A program made the position numbers and the translations under genes. Shown here one piece after another: positions 24,989-33,453 of a stretch of 64,000 nucleotides of DNA. The notes under the pieces are model-generated. The model made no database searches. It worked only from the letters and a program-made list of their open reading frames with translations, and was not told the DNA's origin. Source of the DNA: Chitinophagaceae bacterium (GTDB taxonomy: Bacteria > Bacteroidota > Bacteroidia > Chitinophagales > Chitinophagaceae); the NCBI GenBank assembly GCA_016721085.1, contig JADKJI010000032.1, positions 3,395 to 67,394 on the forward strand, read 5' to 3'. Positions within the stretch are counted from its first letter, which is position 1, and each line of letters starts with the position of its first letter.

Positions 24989-26455
24989 TTACTTTATTCC
25001 TTTTTCAAAAATCTCTTTAACTGGCAGTAACATTGTATCAATATCTCCCGCTCCTGCCATCAGTAACAATTGCTTACCAACTTTACTATTCAATTCAGTG
25101 TTCCTTTCCTCTGCCCATTTCAACAATTGCTCCTTATCCAACACTTTCTTATCATTGCTCTTCATCAATCCTGTTATCATTTCACTTGTCACTCCTTCCA
25201 TCGGCAATTCACGAGCTGGATAGATCGGCAATAAAATCACTTCATTTGCCAGATCCAATACAGAGGCGAAACCATCGGCGAAATCCCGGGTGCGACTGAA
25301 AAGATGTGGTTGAAAAACCACGGTACATTTCATATCAGGAAACAATGCCTTCGCTCCAGTTATCAAAGCTCTCAGTTCTTCTGGATGGTGGGCGTAATCA
25401 TCAACCATCACTAGTTCTGACCCATTACTTCTCACTCCTTCACCCGGTGCTATTATATACTCGAACCTTCTTTTCACTCCCCTGAAAGCGGCAACTGCAG
25501 CTTTTATCTTTTCATCTTCAATACCCAGATGATGTGCTACTGCAATAGCTGCTGTCACATTCTCTACGTTATGCATACCACCCATATTCAGATTCACTTT
25601 CTCCAATACCCAATCTTTCTTCACCACTGAAAATTCGTAGCCACCATTTCGCAGCACAATCGCATCTGCATAAACGGTAGCGTTGTGGTTAATACCGTAA
25701 GACTGCTTCAGGTCTCCCTTCAAATCATTGTTTCTTTTCAATGATTCATTATAAACCAACAAACCACCTTTCTTCAATTTGCCCGAGTAATCGATGAATG
25801 CCTGTTCTACTGCTTCAGCGGTACCATAGATATCAAGATGATCGGCATCCATGGCAGTTATCACAGCAACATCAGGACTTAGTTGCAAAAAGCTTCTGTC
25901 GTACTCATCAGCTTCCACCACACTCACATTTCTTTCGTTGCTCCAGTAATTGCTGTTATAGTTAGCAGCAATACCGCCTAAGAAGGCATTGCAACCATAT
26001 TCGCTATGGCGCAGGATATGAGCGATCATTGTGGTGATAGTGGTTTTGCCATGCGTACCTGCTACCCCAATTGTAAAAGAACTTCTTGTTATCATTCCCA
26101 ATACCTCACTGCGTTTCAGCAGGCGGTATCCATTATTCTTATAGAACTGCAACTCGCTATGCTCTTTCGGAATGGCCGGTGTATAGACAACTATATCGGC
26201 CTCTTTAGGAGCTTTTGCCAAATCATCCTCATAATGAACCACAATCCCTTCTGCCTCTAATTGTTTTGTCAACACAGTTGCCGTCTTGTCATAACCACTC
26301 ACTTTCTTACCATGAAAGTGGAAATATCTTGCCAGCGCACTCATCCCAATTCCACCAATGCCAATGAAATACACTACTTCAATGTCGGCCGCACTTAAGG
26401 TTTCATTGCCAGGGTTACTGCTCTTATGTTGATTACTGTTGCTCAAGTATTCCAA
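24989..26455 (-). CDS. murC: UDP-N-acetylmuramate--L-alanine ligase
   Basis: 488 residues. N-terminal Rossmann domain with YFIGIGGIGMSALARYFH, ATP-binding P-loop GVAGTHGKTTITTMIAHIL near residue 130, central-domain VVEADEYDRSFLQLSP and C-terminal DDYAHHPEELRALI with FQPHLFSRTRDF. It adds L-alanine to UDP-MurNAc, the first amino acid of the stem peptide, in the cytoplasm. The start overlaps murG by 23 bp, consistent with coupled translation. Confidence 0.97.
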   Translation of the reverse strand: MEYLSNSNQHKSSNPGNETLSAADIEVVYFIGIGGIGMSALARYFHFHGKKVSGYDKTATVLTKQLEAEGIVVHYEDDLAKAPKEADIVVYTPAIPKEHSELQFYKNNGYRLLKRSEVLGMITRSSFTIGVAGTHGKTTITTMIAHILRHSEYGCNAFLGGIAANYNSNYWSNERNVSVVEADEYDRSFLQLSPDVAVITAMDADHLDIYGTAEAVEQAFIDYSGKLKKGGLLVYNESLKRNNDLKGDLKQSYGINHNATVYADAIVLRNGGYEFSVVKKDWVLEKVNLNMGGMHNVENVTAAIAVAHHLGIEDEKIKAAVAAFRGVKRRFEYIIAPGEGVRSNGSELVMVDDYAHHPEELRALITGAKALFPDMKCTVVFQPHLFSRTRDFADGFASVLDLANEVILLPIYPARELPMEGVTSEMITGLMKSNDKKVLDKEQLLKWAEERNTELNSKVGKQLLLMAGAGDIDTMLLPVKEIFEKGIK

Positions 26456-27536
26456 TTATTTCCTTTGCAATAATGTCATCTGCATTCAAAACTGCCAATG
26501 CTCCAATATGCTGTTTCAGTTCCTGCTGCAGTGATTCATTATTCACTAACTGCAGCACCGTTTCTACCAGTTTCTCTTTCGTATCACTGTCCTTCACCAT
26601 CAGTCCTGCTTTCTTATCAACCAGCGTTTGTGCATTCACTGTTTGATGATCTTCAGCAGCAAAAGGGAAAGGCACAAATACTACCGGCTTCTTCACCACA
26701 CATAATTCTGCGATAGCCATAGCTCCAGATCTTGATACAACCACATCGGCAGCGGCGAAAGCGAATTCCATCTTATTGATGAAATCGTTGGTCCAGATTC
26801 CTTTCATTCCTTTTGCTGCTTCTGTAGCTTTTGGAGCGAATGGTTTTCCTGTTTGCCAGATCAGTTGCACACCGGCTTCAACAAACTTTGACAATGAAGC
26901 AGCGATGGCTTCATTGATTCCTCTTGCACCCAGACTACCACCAGTTACAAATACTGTTTTCTTCCCACTCTCCAGATTAAAGAACCGAAGTGCCTCTTCT
27001 TTTGAAACAGTTGCTTTCACAATACTGCTTCTCACTGGGTTTCCGGTTATCATCAGTTTGCTGGCAGGGAAGAATTTATCCATTCCATCGGTAGCTACGA
27101 ATACTCTTGTGGCTTTCTTACCCAGGAGGATATTCGATTTACCGGCAAATGAATTCGATTCATGGATGAAAGTGCTGATGCCTTTTGCCTGTGCGAATCT
27201 CAGAACCGGGAAGCTTGAATAGCCGCCTACTCCAATCACTGCATCTGGCTTGAACAATCCAAACAACTTTCTTACCTGCCAAAAGCTTTTAATAAGCTTA
27301 AATGGAAGACCGATATTCTTAATCAAAGAGCTTCTGTCGAACCCTGCTATATCTATTCCTTCTACTTTATATCCTGCCTGTGGTACTTTTTCCATTTCCA
27401 TCTTTCCCTTCGCACCAATGAATAGTATCTCTATGGAAGCGTCTATTTTTTTCAGTGCGTTAGCGATGGCTATCGCCGGAAAAATATGGCCGCCTGTACC
27501 TCCTCCTGCTATGATGATTCTTTTCTTGCCGTTCAT
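26433..27536 (-). CDS. murG: Lipid II synthase MurG (GlcNAc transferase)
   Basis: 367 residues of GT28 glycosyltransferase. The N-terminal glycine-rich loop IIAGGGTGGHIFPAIAIANAL, ESNSFAGKSNILLGKKATRVFVA, GGSLGARGINEAI and the C-terminal donor site SRSGAMAIAELCVVKKPVVFVPFPFAAEDHQ are all present (the last spread over about residues 275-300). It transfers GlcNAc onto lipid I at the inner face of the membrane. Encoded between ftsW and murC. Confidence 0.97.
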   Translation of the reverse strand: MNGKKRIIIAGGGTGGHIFPAIAIANALKKIDASIEILFIGAKGKMEMEKVPQAGYKVEGIDIAGFDRSSLIKNIGLPFKLIKSFWQVRKLFGLFKPDAVIGVGGYSSFPVLRFAQAKGISTFIHESNSFAGKSNILLGKKATRVFVATDGMDKFFPASKLMITGNPVRSSIVKATVSKEEALRFFNLESGKKTVFVTGGSLGARGINEAIAASLSKFVEAGVQLIWQTGKPFAPKATEAAKGMKGIWTNDFINKMEFAFAAADVVVSRSGAMAIAELCVVKKPVVFVPFPFAAEDHQTVNAQTLVDKKAGLMVKDSDTKEKLVETVLQLVNNESLQQELKQHIGALAVLNADDIIAKEIIGILEQQ

Positions 27537-27599
27537 ATTTAGTCTGATATCCGATTGCTTTTTTGCCGGGAAGGTTTTTTGCCGGGAAAGCGGGAAGCG

Positions 27600-27699
27600 G
27601 GAAATCTTTTTTAAGTCGATTACTCCTTTCCCATTCTACTTCCCTCCTACCATTCTTCCCTACTTCCTAACTTCCATTCTTCCCTACTTCCCTACTCCC
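27600..27699. repeat. Pyrimidine-rich low-complexity stretch between murG and ftsW
   Basis: Tandem CTTCCCTACTTCC/CCCCTACTCCCCTACT units next to the ftsW stop. It is related in composition to the CTTCCGG strings elsewhere. No gene seen. Confidence 0.5.
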
Positions 27700-28935
27700 C
27701 TACTCCCCTACTGCTACCGGCGCCTCCAACTGCTCCACATTTCTCGCCACACTCAAAATGATTCCTATCGATAAGCAGGTGAACAGGAAAGAACTTCCAC
27801 CCATACTCACTAATGGCAGTGTAACTCCGGTAACCGGAAACAGGTTAACGGCAACTGCCATATTGATCAAGGCTTGTATCACCAGAGTAAAACTTAATCC
27901 TAATGCCAGGAAGGCCCCGAATGCAAATGGACATTTTTTGAAAATCCGGATACTCCTATATAGGAAGATCACATAGACTAATAAGATCGCGGCCCCTCCA
28001 AACAAACCATACTCTTCTATGATGATGGCGAAGATGAAATCGGAATAGGGATGTGGAAGGAAATTGCGTTGTTCACTATTACCGGGACCTTTTCCAAATA
28101 ATCCACCTTTTGTAATGGCTATCTTGGCCTGGTTCACCTGATAGTTTTCATCCTTATCCACTTCCTTGCTATCATAAACGAAACTTTGCACACGCTTTAT
28201 CCATGTAGGGATACGACCTGCAGACAATACCTCAGGAAAATCTTTTGCTTTACCCTCGGCCTTATCGTAATATGAGATGGCAATAATCACCAGAATAATT
28301 ACTGGAATAGAAGCAATACCCATTGTCATAAGCAGATGCTTTCCACTCACACGTCCGATAAACATCAGCAACATACTGGTAGCACCTATCAGTAAAGCAG
28401 TTGACAAGTTTGCTTTTACAATCAGCAGGCAGATAATCACTACTGGAATCATTACTGGAAGAAATCCTTTCTTGAAATCCTTTATCACATCCTGCTTTTT
28501 ACTTAACAAGCGACTCAGATACATGAAGAGCGCCAGTTTAGCAAGATCAGACGTTTGGAAAGTAAGATTGATCAATGGAAGGCGAATCCAACGGCTACCT
28601 TCATTGAGCGTTACTCCAAAGAATAATGTATAAATCAGCAGGGGAATCGATAAAAGAAATAATAATCTCGCTACCCTTGAATACAAAGTATAATTCACTC
28701 TGTGAGAGAAGTAGATCACTGCCATGCCGATAGCTATAAAGGCAATCTGCTTGAAGAGGTATACTTCGGTATTTCCCTTATTATATTTATAGGCCAGTAA
28801 TCCGGTAGAACTATAAACCACAAGTAATGACACAAGGGCAAGCACAATCACCAGCGCCCAGATAACCCGGTCACCTCGTGTTTTGTCTTTCAAATCTTTG
28901 AAAGGACTTTGCCCTATGTTCATCAAATCATTCAT
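27700..28935 (-). CDS. ftsW: Lipid II polymerase FtsW (SEDS family)
   Basis: 411 residues with about ten membrane helices. SEDS marks: DRVIWALVIVLALVSLLVVYSST at the N terminus, WIRLPLINLTFQTSDLAKLALFMYL, the large loop KITKGG-like AKIAITKGGLFGKGPGNSEQRNFLP with EYGLFGG, and GVTLPLVSMGGSSFL near the C terminus. It polymerises glycan strands at the septum with FtsI. The last codons lie close to a pyrimidine-rich repeat. An alternative start four codons in (MNIGQSPFKDL) is equally possible. Confidence 0.96.
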   Translation of the reverse strand: MNDLMNIGQSPFKDLKDKTRGDRVIWALVIVLALVSLLVVYSSTGLLAYKYNKGNTEVYLFKQIAFIAIGMAVIYFSHRVNYTLYSRVARLLFLLSIPLLIYTLFFGVTLNEGSRWIRLPLINLTFQTSDLAKLALFMYLSRLLSKKQDVIKDFKKGFLPVMIPVVIICLLIVKANLSTALLIGATSMLLMFIGRVSGKHLLMTMGIASIPVIILVIIAISYYDKAEGKAKDFPEVLSAGRIPTWIKRVQSFVYDSKEVDKDENYQVNQAKIAITKGGLFGKGPGNSEQRNFLPHPYSDFIFAIIIEEYGLFGGAAILLVYVIFLYRSIRIFKKCPFAFGAFLALGLSFTLVIQALINMAVAVNLFPVTGVTLPLVSMGGSSFLFTCLSIGIILSVARNVEQLEAPVAVGE

Positions 28936-28960
28936 TCGATACTTTTATATCCCTTTCGGA

Positions 28961-30301
28961 TTAGAGGTCACGTACTGCTTTCTTGAATTGGTCGCCACGG
29001 TCTTCATAGTTCTTGAATAAGTCGAAGCTGGCGCAAGCCGGACTTAACAATACCACATCCCCTTTTGCTGCCAGGCGGAAAGAAGCGAATACAGCTTCTT
29101 GGGCACTGGCGGCGTTTACGATAACTGGTGTATCATTCTTGAATGACTCATGGATTTTTGCATTGTCGATGCCCATGCAAACAATCGCTTTCACTTTTTC
29201 TTTCACCAGTTCACTCAGCAAAGAATAATCATTCCCTTTATCTACTCCACCTAAGATGAGAACAACAGGTTTGTTCATGCTTTCCAAAGCATACCAGGTG
29301 CTGTTTACATTGGTAGCCTTGCTATCGTTTACAAACTCCACTCCGCGGATGGTAGCCACAGGCTCCATACGATGTGCGAGACTTTCAAAACTTTCAATCG
29401 CCTCACGGATTTTATCTTTCCGTATCCCTACTGTTGATGCTGCAATTCCCGCTGCCATGGTGTTGTACTGGTTGTGTTTTCCTTTAAGGGCAAAGTCGTA
29501 GATACTCATTTGCATTCTCTCATCTCCTGCCGCTACGGTCATTAAGCCGTTCTTGATAAATGCGCCGCGATTGGTTTCGTTGTTCATCGTAAATGGTAGT
29601 GGGTTAGATTTTAAGTGATAATTACGGATATACTGCATCGTCACAGGGTCGTCTTCGCAATAAATGAAAAAGTCGTCTGCTGTCTGGTTCAGACCGATGC
29701 GGAACTTACTATCTATATAGTTTTCGAACCGGTAATCGTATCGATCCAGGTGGTCTTCAGTGATATTGGTGAGAATCGCCACATCGGCGCGGAATTCATG
29801 GATATCGTCTAATTGGAAACTGCTTATTTCTGCTACGTACCAGGGCTTCGGATCCAGTGCCACTTGTTTGGCGAATGAGAATCCGATATTCCCTACCAGG
29901 GCTGCATCAAGTCCGCCAACCTTACACATCTGATAAACCAATGATGTGGTGGTGGTCTTCCCGTTGCTCCCCGTAATGCCAATGATCTTACTGTCGCCTT
30001 TGAACCGATAGGCCAATTCAATTTCACTGATCACTTTGATCCCTTTCTGCCTGATCTTCTTTACCAGTTCGTTCTTCTCTGGAATACCTGGACTCTTCAT
30101 CACTTCGTCTGCTTCGAGAATTCTTTCTACACTGTGTTGTCCGGCTTCAAATTCAATCCCATTCGCCTCTAATTCTTTTCTGTACACTTCCTTCACTGAA
30201 CCTGCATCCGAAACAAACACTTCATACCCTTGCTGCTTTCCCAAAAGGGCAGCGCCTACTCCGCTTTCACCGGCTCCAAGTATTACCAACCGCTTCGACA
30301 T
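28961..30301 (-). CDS. murD: UDP-N-acetylmuramoylalanine--D-glutamate ligase
   Basis: 446 residues. N-terminal VILGAGESGVGAALLGKQQG, P-loop GITGSNGKTTTTSLVYQM near residue 108, EISSFQLDDIHEF, and FVNDSKATNVNSTWYALESM near 315 followed by LILGGVDKGNDYS. It adds D-glutamate to UDP-MurNAc-L-Ala. It ends about 25 bp before the ftsW start. Confidence 0.97.
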   Translation of the reverse strand: MSKRLVILGAGESGVGAALLGKQQGYEVFVSDAGSVKEVYRKELEANGIEFEAGQHSVERILEADEVMKSPGIPEKNELVKKIRQKGIKVISEIELAYRFKGDSKIIGITGSNGKTTTTSLVYQMCKVGGLDAALVGNIGFSFAKQVALDPKPWYVAEISSFQLDDIHEFRADVAILTNITEDHLDRYDYRFENYIDSKFRIGLNQTADDFFIYCEDDPVTMQYIRNYHLKSNPLPFTMNNETNRGAFIKNGLMTVAAGDERMQMSIYDFALKGKHNQYNTMAAGIAASTVGIRKDKIREAIESFESLAHRMEPVATIRGVEFVNDSKATNVNSTWYALESMNKPVVLILGGVDKGNDYSLLSELVKEKVKAIVCMGIDNAKIHESFKNDTPVIVNAASAQEAVFASFRLAAKGDVVLLSPACASFDLFKNYEDRGDQFKKAVRDL

Positions 30302-30470
30302 AACTGAACTACTCTCTTTTTCATTTACTTCACAGGACCCGGATTAAGGGGGTTCTTCTATAGTTTGAAACTTCTACTGCACCACAATCTCTTTATGTGT
30401 ATCACGGTTTTTCCTTGATTGAATTTCCAGAGTGTGGGTTTTTCAGTACTATCTTCTATCGGTCTGTTGC

Positions 30471-31748
30471 TTATCTGATCTTTAATGTCACTATCGAAAA
30501 CATCACACAAAGAATGGTCACGATCCAAAAACGGGTAACGATCTTCGCTTCATGATACCCTAGCTTCTGATAGTGATGATGCAAGGGACTCATGAGGAAT
30601 ATCCTCCTTCCCTCTCCATACTTCTTCTTCGTATACTTGAAATACCCTACCTGCAGACTCACACTCAACACTTCCACTAAAAACACTCCGCAGAAAATCG
30701 GTATCAATAATTCTTTTCTTACAATGATGGCGAGCGCGGCAATGATACCTCCAAGGGTCAAACTACCTGTATCTCCCATGAACACCTGTGCGGGATAAGC
30801 ATTGTACCAAAGGAATCCAACACAAGCACCTATTAATGCACCAATGAATACCGACAATTCACCCAGGTTCGGTATGTACATGATGTTGAGATATTCCGCT
30901 ACCCGAAGGTTACCACTCGCATATGCGAATACTCCCAAACATGCACCGATAATGGCACTGGTACCAGTAGCTAATCCATCCAATCCATCAGTTATATTGG
31001 CTCCGTTAGAAACCGCTGTAATGATGAATATCACGATGAGCATATACAGAACCCACGACAACCCTCTCACCGCCACTGGCAATAACTTAGCATAGTTGAA
31101 TTCATGTGTGCGTACGAATGGGATGGTAGTAATTGGTTCATTCGCTTCAACGAAATATTTTGTCTTACCATCGAATTTCTTAACTATGATAGAGCTATCG
31201 CCTGGTTTCACGGTACCTGTGTACTCACGAAGGGCATGCGTGTTCTTATTAAACAATAACACTGAAGCCACTACTATTCCTAACACCACTTGTCCTAATA
31301 TCTTGAACCAACCCGCCAGTCCGTCTTTATCTCCTTTCTTATAAGTAACACCCTTCTCTTGTGCCAGACGTTTAGAGCGGAGTTTCAGGTAATCATCGAT
31401 GAACCCGATTAATCCCAACCAAACGGTAGCGAAAATCATGAGTCGGATATAGGCCTTATTCAAATCAGCTAATAATAATGTAGGAACTAGTATTGCCAGA
31501 ATGATGATGAACCCACCCATTGTTGGTGTTCCTTTCTTCTGTTGCTCACCAGCCAATCCCAAATCACGCACTGTTTCTCCCACTTGTTTCTTCAGCAGAT
31601 AACTGATCAGCTTCTTACCAAATACAGCTGATATAACCAGAGAAAGAATTACAGCCAGCATTACCCTTGAAGTAATGAACTGAAACAGTGCACTTCCGGG
31701 AAACTTAACTCCCTGACTGATTAACCATTCTGTTAATTGATATAGCAT
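30471..31748 (-). CDS. mraY: Phospho-N-acetylmuramoyl-pentapeptide transferase (lipid I synthase)
   Basis: 425 residues, polytopic. Motifs: GTPTMGGFIIILAILV, FIDDYLKLRSKRLAQEKG, NGANITDGLDGLATGTS and the PNLGELSVFIGALIGACVGFLWYNA region with GDTGSLTLGG; the HHH motif occurs as MSPLHHHYQKLGYHE. A family extension of about 70 residues between helices (TVKPGDSSIIVKKFDGKTKY region) is usual in Bacteroidota and explains the length over the E. coli 360. It transfers phospho-MurNAc-pentapeptide to undecaprenyl phosphate. Confidence 0.97.
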   Translation of the reverse strand: MLYQLTEWLISQGVKFPGSALFQFITSRVMLAVILSLVISAVFGKKLISYLLKKQVGETVRDLGLAGEQQKKGTPTMGGFIIILAILVPTLLLADLNKAYIRLMIFATVWLGLIGFIDDYLKLRSKRLAQEKGVTYKKGDKDGLAGWFKILGQVVLGIVVASVLLFNKNTHALREYTGTVKPGDSSIIVKKFDGKTKYFVEANEPITTIPFVRTHEFNYAKLLPVAVRGLSWVLYMLIVIFIITAVSNGANITDGLDGLATGTSAIIGACLGVFAYASGNLRVAEYLNIMYIPNLGELSVFIGALIGACVGFLWYNAYPAQVFMGDTGSLTLGGIIAALAIIVRKELLIPIFCGVFLVEVLSVSLQVGYFKYTKKKYGEGRRIFLMSPLHHHYQKLGYHEAKIVTRFWIVTILCVMFSIVTLKIR

Positions 31749-31871
31749 GTGTCTTGTTTTTCACCGGAACTAAAAGAGAAGAAGCCAAACTGTTTTTGTG
31801 GTACAGTGTCGATCCGTTGCTTCTTGCTCTTTATAGTTATCCGGTATATATAACCGTCCGTGTTATTCACT

Positions 31872-31974
31872 TTTAGCTGAAGGCCTAATGCTTAAGGCCT
31901 AAGGCTTGTTTCTGCTCCGTACGATGTTGAGTGCTGCTACCTTAGCTTTAGGCCTTAGGCCCTAGGCTTTAAAC
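31872..31974. repeat. AAGGCCTTAAGGC-type repeat between murE and mraY
   Basis: gaaggcctaatgcttaaggc and taggccttaggccctaggct bracket a central segment; the arms are partly inverted. Similar strings are at 11382-11418 and 58958-59003. It lies inside the dcw operon. Confidence 0.55.
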
Positions 31975-33441
31975 TTATTTCAGCATCAACTCCATCATCT
32001 CCCTCATCACTTGTTTATCATCAAATGGATATTTAACTCCATTTATATCCTGATACTTTTCATGTCCTTTGCCGGCAATCAGCACAATGTCTTCGGGTTT
32101 GCTGAAACTGATTGCGGTGCGGATAGCTTCTTTCCTGTCGCTGATGGAAAGCGCTTTTCTTCTGGCCACTGTATTCAAACCTGCTTCCATGTCTTTTAAG
32201 ATCTGCTCGGGTGATTCTGTTCTTGGATTATCTGAAGTAAGAATCACCTTATCACTATGTTCACAAGCCACTTCTGCCATAATCGGACGTTTGGTCTTAT
32301 CGCGGTCACCGCCACAGCCTACCACTGTTATCACCTGCTCATGTCCTTTGCGTAGGTTCTTGATGGTAGCGAGCACATTCAATAAGGCATCTGGCGTATG
32401 CGCATAATCCACAATACCGATCACTTTTTCTTTTGCAGATACTATATAATCGAACCTTCCTTCTGCACCAGTCAATACACTCAGGCATCGAAGTATCTCC
32501 TGTTTATCTTCTCCCAAACAAACTGCCGCACCATATACTGCCAGCAGGTTATAGGCATTGAATTCTCCAATCAATCTGAAATGCACTTCTACTTCATTCA
32601 CACTCATCACTAATCCGGTAAGATTGTTTTCCAGGATACGTCCTTTGAAATCAGCCATAGTACGAAGACTATAGAGATATCTTTTTGCGGATGTATTCTG
32701 CAACATCACAATCCCTCTTTTATCATCTGCATTAGAGATGGCAAAAGCATTTGCTGGCAATCCGTCAAAGAACATCTTCTTCACTCTGATATACTCATCG
32801 AATGTTTTATGATAGTCGAGATGATCATGAGTGATATTACTGAACAATCCTCCCGCATATTTCAACCCTTCAATGCGATGCTGATGGATGGCATGTGAAC
32901 TCACTTCCATGAATACATGCGTGCAACCGGCATCAAGCATCTGTTTTAACAGGGCATTCAGACTTACTGCATCAGGTGTAGTATGGGTAGCATCCTGTGG
33001 TTTATCTCCCACAATATTCTGTACCGTACTCACCAGTCCACAGGTATATCCCAATGCTGAAAAGAGTTTATATAATAAGGTGGCGATGGTTGTCTTGCCA
33101 TTGGTACCGGTTACTCCCACCAGTTTCATTTTTTCAGAGGGAAGTCCAAAAAAGTGATGGGCTATATATCCAGCTGCTACCTGACTATCATCTACCTGTA
33201 CATAGGTCACTCCTTCCTTCAATACATTGGGAAGTCTTTCAGCTACGATTGCTGCTGCTCCTGCCGCAACTACATTTTCAATGAACTCATGACCGTCTGT
33301 CTTTACTCCTTTCAATGCTATGAACAAGGAACCAGGACCTACTTTCCGGGAATCGATCTGGATATCAGAAACAGGAATATCCGTCCTGCCCTGTACCGAT
33401 CTTATCCCGCTCTTATATAATATGTCCTGCAATAATGCCAT
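31975..33441 (-). CDS. murE: UDP-MurNAc-tripeptide synthetase MurE, meso-diaminopimelate type
   Basis: 488 residues. P-loop VGVTGTNGKTTIATLLYKLF near residue 108, EVSSHAIHQHRIEG, THDHLDYHKTFDEYI, and the C-terminal substrate motif SDNPRTESPEQI. The D-N-P-R motif is diagnostic for meso-diaminopimelate rather than lysine, so the organism should have DAP-type (A1gamma) peptidoglycan. Starts 12 bp after ftsI stops, in the usual order. Confidence 0.97.
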   Translation of the reverse strand: MALLQDILYKSGIRSVQGRTDIPVSDIQIDSRKVGPGSLFIALKGVKTDGHEFIENVVAAGAAAIVAERLPNVLKEGVTYVQVDDSQVAAGYIAHHFFGLPSEKMKLVGVTGTNGKTTIATLLYKLFSALGYTCGLVSTVQNIVGDKPQDATHTTPDAVSLNALLKQMLDAGCTHVFMEVSSHAIHQHRIEGLKYAGGLFSNITHDHLDYHKTFDEYIRVKKMFFDGLPANAFAISNADDKRGIVMLQNTSAKRYLYSLRTMADFKGRILENNLTGLVMSVNEVEVHFRLIGEFNAYNLLAVYGAAVCLGEDKQEILRCLSVLTGAEGRFDYIVSAKEKVIGIVDYAHTPDALLNVLATIKNLRKGHEQVITVVGCGGDRDKTKRPIMAEVACEHSDKVILTSDNPRTESPEQILKDMEAGLNTVARRKALSISDRKEAIRTAISFSKPEDIVLIAGKGHEKYQDINGVKYPFDDKQVMREMMELMLK

Positions 33442-33453
33442 CGGTCTTTATAA

